Assembly: GCA_021397845.1 (NCBI GenBank)
Contig: CM038045.1
Span: 145,410,638-145,474,637, forward strand
Length of the DNA: 64,000 bases
Direction: 5' to 3'
Source of the DNA: Areca catechu
Taxonomy: Eukaryota; Streptophyta; Magnoliopsida; Arecales; Arecaceae
The translations under genes were made by a program, and so were the position numbers. The notes beneath the pieces are model-generated. The model saw only the letters and a list, made by a program, of their open reading frames with translations. It was not told the DNA's origin and did no database searches. Positions 54,967-64,000 of the stretch are shown piece after piece. Within the stretch, counting starts at the first letter, position 1; every line of letters begins with the position of its first letter.

Positions 54967-57040
54967 TGTTGAATTAGGTAATTGTGACATGCAAAACTTT
55001 TTTCATCCCATGAAAACATGTAGTGGAAATAAAATATTAAAATAATTTTAATCCTATGAATGCCCTAATCTAATCAAGCATCACCTAATAGGATCTAACA
55101 TGCATGAAACATTAGAATCATTATATCTAAAATCAAAAAATTAAAAGAGTTTAAAACTCTTACCTCAAATCGCTAATCCTTCTCATGGATCTAGGATGTC
55201 TACAGGTTCTGATCAAAGCCATGCACGCATATGGCCTCTACAAATATCCATATAGAGCTGACTTGATCAGGAGCATCCAAGATGACCAAGGGTGATAGCT
55301 CCCTTGCAGGGCTCGCTCCTTCAATGGTTGGGTCTTTTTCTTCTACTTCATTTCTTCCTAAGACATGAAGTAGAAGACCACAACAATCACATGAACCTTT
55401 CATGCTAGAAAGGAGGAAGAAGAAGAGACCCTTTTCTTCATTTTTTTTTCTTCTCTAGGAGGAATGAGAGACAGAAGATGCCAAGGAGCAAGAAGAACAA
55501 GCAAAAATATTATCTCTTGACCATTTTGGTGTTGGGAAGGAAAGAGGAAGGCTGATTTGCATGGAGATGAGATTGGAAATTATAATTGGTGCAAAGAAGA
55601 GATGAGCTCTTCTTAATCTTGCACCAACCCTAAGATCAGCATCATTCCATTGAGTTTCAATCAAATTCAAACTCTATATAGTTAGGATAAGAGCCAACAT
55701 CCCTAAATAGAAGCACTGTACAAGGGGCACCAAGCACTTTTGGCATGTAAGCTTTCTTCACACAAAAATACATCACACAAACAAATTATTTGCATGCTCT
55801 TCCAAGCATGCACCATCCTATGGCATGAAACCTCCTTGGGACTTCCTTCTTGGGTGTGGCTTTGATGGAGAGAGCCCAATCCCATTGGTCTCTAATTCCT
55901 AATTCAATTAGGAATTAATTCAACCCTATTCAAATCATTTTGAAATCAATTTGAACCAAATCCCAATCCCAATCCAATTAAGATACAATTTCAATTTCCA
56001 ATTGAATTGAGAAATCCAATTCAAATCCAATTCAAAATTGATTTGAGTCAAACTCTAATCCTAATCCAACTAGGATTTAAGTCCAATTCTCATTTGAACG
56101 TAAACCCAATTTAAATCGAATCAAACCAAGTCTAATTAAATTAAATTTTATTTGATTCAATTAAGACTTGAATGATCAAATCAAATTACAACTATTGCAA
56201 TTTGGTCCTCCTAATAAATTACTATAACTTGTAACTCTTATAAATTAGCCCTATTTATCAATCATATTGATAATTAGGCTTTGATCCAACTTAATGATCA
56301 AGTCTAAACCTCTATTGTGTGTGATCCTATAGGTCCTGTTCTATTGGACAGTGAGATGTACCATGATTTTCATCTTAATATCATTAAAATCCTTTTTATT
56401 GGATTGGAATGATTCTAACTCATCTTGATCAAGGACCATTGATTTGAAAATAGTCTAAGTTTTTATAATCCATCAATGATGCCTAGTAGTATATAGTAAC
56501 AATTCTAGCAGAACTAGAATACATAACTTCTAAGTATGGTTAACATGTGATTTGGTTCTTCTATTGTGAGTCTCAATAAGATGGAGGTCATGGAGAACTC
56601 ATCAAATCCCATCATCCATCATATGCCAGATTCAATCAGCTCAAGTCCAAATTGTGAAAATCCATGGAGATCCTTTTTCATCATTTACATTACCATAGCC
56701 ATGATCTTTTGACTCGACTTCTTAAATTGCATAAAACTATAACTTATCTATTAAGATCAATAAATCTTATCTAAATGTGATCCTACTCTTATAACTAATC
56801 TACTATAGCCAGCATATACCTCAAGGATCCAAATGGCTAAGAAACAAAGTGATTGTGCAGTCAAACTAAAGCAAGCTCATTATGAGTAGCTGAGGCATCG
56901 TAGATCAAAGAACCACTCACACTACCATAGCATCAAGAAAGTTATTAATAAGTGAGTAAACATTCAAATGACTTCTTATTCTTTGGTTATATTTGGTATC
57001 ATTATTCTCTAATAATCACCTACACTTTCATTCCAGTGTC
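54967..57040 (-). repeat. 5' LTR of Cop-J, start truncated
   Basis: The minus-strand end is CTAATTCAACA next to the PBS. The opposite end meets LTR-K head to head at 57040. On the minus strand about 57035-56750 resembles LTR-K about 57350-57690, so the first 300 bp or so of this LTR appear to be missing. Confidence 0.6.
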
Positions 57041-59900
57041 TATTAGATATATGCCTTAGAAGTCTATCTAGCAAACACATATTTTCATTTTTAAGACATG
57101 ATTTTGTATTTAATATTCTAAATTAGGCTAATTTTATCTATACGTATTGTGTTCATATATCATCCAAGGAGTTAATAGATAATGATACATATTCTCAAGA
57201 GTTAAAACATTGAGATATGTGTCATTATAGATTGACTCCTAAATGCTCCTGATCATTGGATCATCATGGAGAGGTGATAGATCCATCAAGATCAGTGCAT
57301 GTATCACTTTATTTTTAAGTAAATAAATCTTGAGTCTATAATATAGGGACACTAGAGCAAGAGTACAGGTGACTATTAGAGAACAACAGTACTAAGCATA
57401 ATCAAAGTACAAGAAGTTACATGGATATCTAATCACTCATCATTGACATCTCGATATTATAGTTGTATGAATAGTTCCTTGACCTACAGTATCTCGATCA
57501 CTCATAGTGGAGTTGCTATAGTTTGACAAGCACATAAATATAGTCCCTAATCATATGGGGCCTTGTGGTATATGTTCGCTACAGTAGGTTTGCTGTAGAA
57601 GTTGGAAATATAGTTATAAGGGATCTAATGACCTTAGTAGTTGAAGAGTAGTCCTATGCAACCTAGGAGACTAAGTCTTTAAATATGTGGCCATAGTAGC
57701 TATTATAAAATGTACTAAAATCAATCATCTGAGCTATAAATGATTGAGCTTATTATAATTTGTATATAAATCATTAATAAATAAATTTATTTTTGATAGT
57801 TCATCACTTTTATGCATCTTTCTTTTGAAATCCTTTGTGATGAAGTCCTTAAAACTACTTCTATTCAATAAAGAAGAATTTATTGTATAATTTTTAAACT
57901 TGTTCATGACCAAATGATACATTGTTATTTAGGATAATAATGTTTATCGAGTATAGATCATTGTGTACCATATAGATTAGTTGTCCTCATAACCAATGAG
58001 TGTGGAGATGCTGGTATGGCATGTAGGTAAGTATAGTAGTACTTTCACTGAACGTGACCAATTCTGTAGAATACTCTACTATCAAGAGATCTCGTAGAAG
58101 GATATGGGTATAAGTATCCATTCAACCTGAGAACAGCATGGTGATTTGTAAACAATTCTTTGTACTTTGATGCCAAACTACCTATATTTCTAATATAGTG
58201 ATGGAAGGTTTTTAAGTATAGTCATGTATTTGTAAAGTCAGTGTGTAAGTCAAGATAGGATTGGCCACTCCAAGGTGTTGGAAATAATGCTTTGTTATAT
58301 TCAAATTTAGCAAAACCTTTTGTCCAAGGTGATCCTTATGAGGAGTCACAAGATTTATCAGGTTAAGATTCCTTTGGATGCACAGATTAAGAGTTGGTAG
58401 TAGACTCTAAAGTCATTTTGGGCATTAAGTCAAAGGGATAAAGTATATGGTAGTCATATACCTGGATTCTTGAATGTTGCTTTGCAATCGTTCGACCTTT
58501 CTGGATATTGGATACATTGCTAGATGGTCATATCTATTAGTTCAAAATTTTCTGACTGGTCATGATAGCTTATTAATGATTAAAAATCATTCAAGGTTAT
58601 AATTATCAATATGATTGATAATTAATCTTATACAAGTATTGTAAAAAAATAATTTTTTTGGTATTAATAAATTATAGGAGAATTAATTAGTAATTAGATT
58701 ACTAATTAACTCAATTTGATTAAGTAAAGAGGTTTAGGTCAAGTCTAATTGAATTGGATTCAGTTAGGTCTTACCTGATTAGGTTATATGATGACTTAAT
58801 TGCTAAGAAGTTTTAATTCTGGTTTAATTCAGACTTAGGCTTAATTAATTCCTAATTTGATTGGGATTTAATTAATTTAATTAAGACCTAATTGGATTAG
58901 GTTCAGTTAATTAATTGGGTCTAGCGAAATTTGTTTTGCATTTTGATCAAATCAATTTCAAAACTCAAACCTAGCACCACCTATTTTTCTCCTAGAATTT
59001 CTCCATTCCCTTCTTCATGCTAATTCACTATTTTTGTGATATTTTCTCATGCCAAGTCTGAGTTTTGTCACCCTTCCTTATTCCTCTTTGGATTAGGATA
59101 GGTTGGTTTAAATTTGGTTGAATTTTGAATTCAAATAGATAGAGTTTCAGTAGGATTGAAACTCCTAGCCTTATTCTAATCCTATTTGATCTATATCTCT
59201 TCTTATCTATCCATCCCTCTCCACTCCATTTTAATTGCATTTTCTTTGGGATGTATGCACAAAATAGAGAAGGATTACTATAAGAATTAAGGGAGGAATC
59301 ATCAAAAAAAATAAAAGAGAGGGGAGAGTTGGTGTGAAAATTTAGGTGCACATGGGTTTATTCTTGGCACCAGGGTTTTAGGGGAGAGAAGAAAAATTAG
59401 AGAAAGTCTCCTCTTTCTCATTCTTCCATCCCTTTATCCTTTGAGTGCTCCCTCTATTGGTCTTCTTAAAGGGTCTGAGAAATTCTAAAGGAGTTAAATT
59501 AGCCATCCAATGACCTTTACGAGGAGCTAGCAATCTTAGAAGGCTGATCTTTCAAGACTTCGTGTGGACTTGCTACAGAGATTGGATGTGCTGTGCGGCT
59601 ATGAGGCAACTTGAAGAACACCAATACCACATTTGTCAGTAGTGGAGATCAGTGAACCATGCTAAGGTATGAGATCTGATCTCATAGAATTTGTAGATTT
59701 GATCTACAGCATGCATCGACGAGATCGATGAATGCTGATTTTAATTTTAGCTTTTACTTCCTATACATATCATGTTTTTGATCATTGGTAGGGTTTTTAG
59801 ATTTGATCTAAATACATATTTTATGATTTAAAATATTTTTAGTCTAATTTGTTTTTGTTGAAAATAAAAAAATTATATATGCATGAAATCCTACCTGGTT
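57041..59900 (+). repeat. LTR-K: plus-strand copia LTR
   Basis: Starts TATTAGATATATGCC (TG expected). The part about 57735-58560 is collinear with 27825-28640 of the Cop-E LTR, including TGATGAAGTCCTTA and ACCAAATGATACATTG. The right end is unclear because no PBS follows; a match to the Cop-J LTR end fades near 59900. The stretch 59900-60080 shows no gene. Confidence 0.55.
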
Positions 59901-60079
59901 TTCTGATAGTAGCATGAGAGTAGAAAGAGTTTCCATGGGTACCACAATTGGGCTCAAACTGATTAAATCAAGCATTTGATAGATACTTAAGGTTTGACAA
60001 GATTTCATGACTTGCATCCTATCGAAATTCTTGAAAGAGAAACATGATCACACGGTAACTAATCCTAGGGGTTCATCTT

Positions 60080-61740
60080 TCTATTCTTTTGAATTACTAC
60101 TGCATACTGCTAGATATTACTGGTAGATCGTGGAAACTTACTTGGATCATTTTTGTATCAACAATCCTTATTAAGGTTGAGCTAAAATCGTTTTGATCCA
60201 TTGAAAGAGTTTCAATGATATTATGATAGAGATCATAGTATGTCTTACTATCAGATAGAACAAAATCTAAGAGATCACACACAATAGGGGCTTGACCTAA
60301 GCAAGAGCTTGGATCATATTTAGAAACTACAAAATATGTAAGGGTTACATATGTAGTAATAGCTAATTTTATAAGGGTCACAAATTTAGTAGCTTGCTAA
60401 TTTTTAGCACCAGGAATTTAATTACAAAAGTTACAATATAATTAGACTTAATTAAATTTTAGATTAAGTCCTAATTAATTTAAATCAAATTTATTTTAAT
60501 TGAACTTGACTTAATTTAAGTCTAATTAGGTTTAATTATCCAAGTTGGACTTGGATTACAATCCTATTTGGAAAAGGATTGACAACCTTTTCGAATTTGA
60601 TTCGAATCGATCTTGAATTGGATTTGAATTGAACTCAAATTAAACCCAATTGACATGGGCCCTAAACCTAATTTGATTAGGTTCAAACCCTCTTAAATGT
60701 GGTGTGAGAAATAAGGAGGGGCACTATTTTTGGTGCCCCCTTTGTGCATGCATGCAAGAAAGGATCAGAGGTGCTAATTTGGCACCTCTCTTCCTTTCCA
60801 GGGACTCTCTCTCCTTATTTTCATAAAACCTATCTTAATCTAAACTTTTATTTGAATTAGGATCAAGTCTTATCAAACAGTGGCTAGGTTCTTTGGGCAT
60901 GGAATCTTATCTATGAGACAAATGAAGAGAAGAAATAAGATGTAGTGCCATACTTGTTTTCTCACCGCAATCTTTCATCGTCATCCATTCCTTTGTCACC
61001 TTCTTTATTATTTGAATAAGTTCAAATTTAGATAGGTCTTATCAGAGGTGCTGGGAGTGAGCTCTATCTAGAGTTAGCATGAGTTGGGATGGGTTTTGTG
61101 TGACAAAAGAAAATGAGAAAGAAGGATTGGCGCACTAGTTTCTCACCGTAGTTTTTTCTTCCCATGCCAAGGTCCTTTATGTCACCCACATCCATTTGAT
61201 TTTGAATCAGTGTAGATAATACAAGATCTTACCTAGAGGTGGTGATGATGCATGAAAGGTTTTGTCTTAGATGTTTGTGCGACAAACATAAAAAAGGGGA
61301 GATAAAATTGCATGTGCTATTCCAAGGTTTTCACCTATTCCACCTTGCCACACTTCTTTCTTGCTACCACTCTATCTTTTATTCCTCATCTTATTCCATG
61401 TCCAAAATAAGAGAGGCGAAGGGAGAAGAAATAGTTTTGTTTTCCCTTAGACATCTAAGAAGAAGTCCCGATAGTTTGCACAAACAGTTTGTGCAAGGCT
61501 ACTACGAAGGAAGTTCTAGTCCAAGCCAAACGAGAAACCTGCAAAGGAGTTAGCACTCTAGTGGCTTCGGAGATTTAATCAAGCATGGGTCTTATATGCA
61601 TACCAATTGAGGCCGTGCACATGTGCTGGTCAACAAGAATCCTGGGAATCCACCAGATCCAACCTGATTCAAGTTGAAGATGGAAAGTGCTTGGAGGTAT
61701 GTTTTTTATCTTCTTCTAAATTAATGATTTTAAATATACT
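60080..61740 (+). repeat. LTR-L: 5'-truncated LTR of the same superfamily
   Basis: GATCACACACAATAGGGG near 60270 and the GAGGCCGTGCACATGTG-like stretch near 61610 match positions of the Cop-E LTR (about 28665 and 29513). Start and end are approximate. No coding region is seen in it; the minus-strand open stretch 60097-60381 is not conserved. Confidence 0.45.
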
Positions 61741-61857
61741 ATGTGATATGGCAAGATAGCTAACATGGAACCAACATTGGGCCCAGCTGGCTGCCACACG
61801 GGCAAGAGATGCTACCTGTGCATGGTAATCCAATGAAGATCTGAGATCATGCTCCCA

Positions 61858-62208
61858 CCATCCAAGGTCGAGCCCCCAGCCAAGGTCAGCTCCCATCTAG
61901 GGTCATGCTCATGCCATCCGAGGTCGAGCCCCCGATTCAGGTCAGCTCCCATTCAAGGTTGAGCTCCCGGTCAAGGTCATGCTCCTGCCATTCGAGGTCG
62001 AGCCCCTGGCCGAGGTCAGCTCCCATCTAGGATCGAGCTCCCAGCCGAGGTCATGCTTCACCATTCGAGGTCGAGCCCCCGGTTGAGGTCAGCTCCCATC
62101 CGGGGTTGAGCTTCTGGTCGAGGTCATGCTCCTGCCATCCGAGGTTGAGCCCCCGACTGAGGTCAGCTCCCATCTGGGGTCGAGCTCCCCCTGGTGCGGG
62201 AACCAGGG
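61858..62208. repeat. GC-rich 74-bp minisatellite, about five units
   Basis: CCATCCGAGGTCGAGC-type starts occur at 61858, 61914, 61988, 62061 and 62135. Steps are 56, 74, 73 and 74 bp, the first unit being short. Each unit is itself made of GGTCGAGC / GGTCAGCTCCC / GGTCATGCTCC subrepeats. The minus-strand open stretches over it (61669-61896 and 62051-62275) only reflect the repeat. Confidence 0.9.
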
Positions 62209-62817
62209 CTAAAAGAAATCGACAAGTTGAACCCACATCCCTGTGGATCACTTGTGAGTAAAACCCTGAACCCAAACCCTTTTACCATGTAAATATTTAT
62301 TTTAAATTATGTTATTTTGGTTTAGTTAGAGTAAACCCTTTTTACCAACTATAATTAGGGGTTGTTTTATTTTCGGGTAAAACCCTTTTTACCAAGTTGA
62401 GTCGAAATCCCAATTGAGTCAAACCCTATTTACCCAATTAGGATTTAAATGGTCCAGTTTGAATTCACCCTTTTTACCAACTTTAATTGGGTTTTTATTT
62501 GCAAGCCTAATTAAGTATGGTTAGTTATTTAGTTGAGTCAAGTGATTTGTTATTTATTGAGTCCATGTAACTAGTTAAGTCATTGAGTCATGTATTACAA
62601 GAGGGGATCCAAGACAACATCCCATGTGCACCCAAATGAAGACCCATGTGACCCCTGTCGAGAATTCGATTTCAAATCCAACCAGATTTGATGAACCAAA
62701 CCCTCAAGAGCAGCCTTGTTCCTGATCAAGAACTAATGCCCTGATCAACAAAGCAATCACAGAAGCATATCACCAGATTGTGGATGACCATCTGCTAGCA
62801 ATCTCCATTGAAGATCA
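62209..62817. other. no gene; scattered CCCTTTTTACC words
   Basis: AT-rich DNA in which CCCTTTTTACCAA-like words recur four times (about 62280-62500) without a fixed period. Probably part of another LTR, unassigned. Confidence 0.4.
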
Positions 62818-63470
62818 TGATAGGATTCAGGTTTGTGAAGATCAAGAATACTAAGAATGGGAGAAGAGAAAAAGAAGAAGAAAAAACAGAAGAATTTTCT
62901 CGAGAGAAATGGATTTTCTTCATTCAGCTTCAAGAAGTTCGTTACACCTTTTTCCTTTCTATCCCCATCCTCTTACAAGGATACAATATATATATACCTC
63001 AGTCACATGTGGCCGAGATCCCAAACTTTCCTAGCTGGCACTATTCAAAAATAGTTCACGCGACATCCGAACTGACTCTAAATAATAGAGTCGACTTGGC
63101 CTTGGAACCGAGTCGACTCTAATCCTCAGAGCCGGCTCTTCTAGACCACAAGATTGACAGACTATGCAACAAAACCGACTCGAACTCATCCGAGCTGACT
63201 CGTCCAATCTACAAGTTTCTTGACTATGCAACCGAGCTGACTCGTCCAATCCACAATCACCTGTTCTGAGATGTGCCAACCAACAGAGCCTACTCTTATC
63301 CCAGAAGAGCCGACTATAAGACCCAGACTAACCAAAACTAAGCTTAAATACCTAGGACTCATACCGGACTCGACCCCAGCCCTAGATATATCATGAAAAG
63401 CCATGATAGACCAGATCAATAAATGTACATTGACCCAACTAGCCATGAATGCACCACCCGAGACTCAACA
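62818..63470 (-). repeat. 3' LTR of Cop-M (about 653 bp)
   Basis: Starts TGTTGAGTCTCGG at 63470 on the minus strand. The far end is taken as ...CCTATCA at 62818, which is probable but not proven. TATA-like TATATATATATTGTAT at about 62983-62998 on the minus strand. Confidence 0.65.
63069..63316 (-). promoter_or_regulatory. GAGCCGACTC-type array in the Cop-M LTR
   Basis: Decamers such as GAGTCGACTC, GAGCCGGCTC and GAGCTGACTC start at 63069, 63088, 63110, 63129, 63172, 63192, 63234, 63286 and 63307. Steps are 19-22 bp within groups, and 62 bp from 63110 to 63172 to 63234. This is the pattern seen in the Sire-1 and Sire-2 LTRs. On the minus strand it lies upstream of the TATA-like sequence. Confidence 0.65.
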
Positions 63471-63485
63471 ATCTCCACCTTGGTG
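63471..63485 (-). other. polypurine tract of Cop-M
   Basis: Minus strand CACCAAGGTGGAGAT directly before the LTR. Confidence 0.8.
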
Positions 63486-63487
63486 CT

Positions 63488-64000
63488 TCAAGAGGCTACA
63501 TATGCCAGACTCCTCAAACCCATTAACCATATACAAGAGTAGAAGCTATCCCTTGGTAGAGCCTTTGTAAGTGTATCCGCTTGGTTCTCCGTTGTATGAA
63601 CCTTCACCAGCGCCACTTCTCCTTCCTCCACCAGCTCCCTAACTCTGTGGTATCTCGCATCTATATGCTTTGTCCTAGCATGATAGACTGGGTTCTGCGT
63701 CAAGTGTATGGCACTCTGGCTATCACTGTGCAGTACCACCATACACTATTTCATCTCCATTTCAGACACTAGCATTCTCAGCCATAGTGCTTCCTTTATA
63801 GCCTCTGTAATCCCTATATACTATACTTCTATTGTAGACAAAGCAATAATAGGTTGAAGGGTTGATCTTCAAGAAACTAGTCCACCATACATGCAAAAGA
63901 GATAACATGTTGTAGACATCCTTGTATCAAGATCATCTGCATAGCTTACATCAACAAATCCTTCCAAAGGACTTGAATCTTCACATGATTCCATGGAGTT
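63488..64000 (-). pseudogene. RNase H of Cop-M
   Basis: Minus-strand frame from the window edge to 63488. It begins with a GFVDVSYADDLDTRMST motif (first Asp), then ALSTIEV (Glu changed context), HSDSQSAIHLTQNPVYHART near 63735-63670, DARYHRVRELVEEG and a QADTLTKALPRD tail. Stops lie at about 63838, 63817 and 63745. Would remove the RNA template during reverse transcription. The last 250 residues of pol are well preserved compared with Cop-J. Confidence 0.85.

Larger units (their letters stand above)
50717..57040 (-). mobile_element. Cop-J: decayed minus-strand copia element
   Basis: From right to left: LTR (57040 to 54967), PBS, leader, gag and protease remnants, integrase, RT. It is cut by Gyp-N inside RT, so its RNase H and 3' LTR should lie left of the window. 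Stops occur every few codons, making it the oldest recognisable layer. Confidence 0.7.
62818..64000 (-). mobile_element. Cop-M: 3' end of a minus-strand Ty1/copia element, Tork/Tnt1-like
   Basis: RNase H, PPT and 3' LTR read from right to left; the rest lies beyond the window. The RNase H resembles the Tnt1/Tork type and is clearly different from the Sire pol. Confidence 0.8.

Noticed and set aside
61669..62275. Minus-strand frames with Trp-Glu-His-Asp-Leu repeats as a repeat protein
   Set aside because: They only translate the 74-bp minisatellite and change frame with its unit length.
62280..62500. Telomere-like CCCTTTTTACC words as interstitial telomeric repeats
   Set aside because: They are not CCCTAAA units and have no fixed period.

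Overview
This window is plant nuclear DNA made almost entirely of LTR retrotransposons. I see no host protein gene, tRNA or rRNA. Low GC, Ty1/copia SIRE/Maximus-type elements with an envelope-like third ORF, and Ty1/copia elements with LTRs over 2 kb point to a large flowering-plant genome. A monocot such as a palm is my guess, not something the sequence proves. Every coding region is broken by stops or frameshifts, so all are called pseudogenes. Element names used here (Sire-1 to 4, Gyp-N, Cop-D/E/J/M, Gyp-F, LTR-G/H/K/L) are local labels.

The layout is a deep nest that can be unpicked from LTR ends, target-site duplications (TSDs) and split reading frames. A decayed minus-strand copia element (Cop-J, from 50717 to about 57040) was interrupted in its reverse transcriptase by a minus-strand gypsy-like element, Gyp-N. 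Gyp-N's 5' LTR is 48673-50716 and the remains of its 3' LTR are 6078-6344. Inside Gyp-N sit: Sire-2 (2840-6077, in the 3' LTR, itself interrupted by Sire-1 at 1-2839); Sire-3 (7959-13526, perfect TSD); a tandem copia array Cop-D/Cop-E (about 14541-42788) whose two internal regions share one LTR; and LTR-G (43559-47956, perfect TSD, with LTR-H inside). Sire-4 (15501-26969) sits in the RT of Cop-D. The gag-only gypsy Gyp-F (35151-40350) sits in the RNase H of Cop-E. Right of Cop-J are LTR-K and LTR-L, a GC-rich 74-bp minisatellite (61858-62208) and the 3' end of minus-strand Cop-M (62818-64000).

Sire-4 is the only near-complete element: LTR, PBS, gag, protease, integrase, RT, RNase H, envelope-like ORF, polypurine tract (PPT), LTR. 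Sire-3 and Gyp-F keep gag but have no pol, so they look like non-autonomous gag-bearing elements that needed a helper.

The most unusual signals are in the LTRs of the four Sire elements. Upstream of the TATA box are strictly spaced arrays of a near-palindromic decamer: GTGTCGACAC every 21-22 bp in Sire-3, or GAGCCGACTC in pairs 19-20 bp apart repeating every 62-64 bp in Sire-1 and Sire-2. The second pattern recurs in the LTR of the unrelated Cop-M. Downstream of the TATA box are tandem hairpins whose stems differ from unit to unit but stay complementary, which is a covariation pattern. Matches to the plant MSA (MYB3R) consensus, a conserved CCGAACCACTATA box and a duplicated PPT complete a shared regulatory architecture that I have not seen described.
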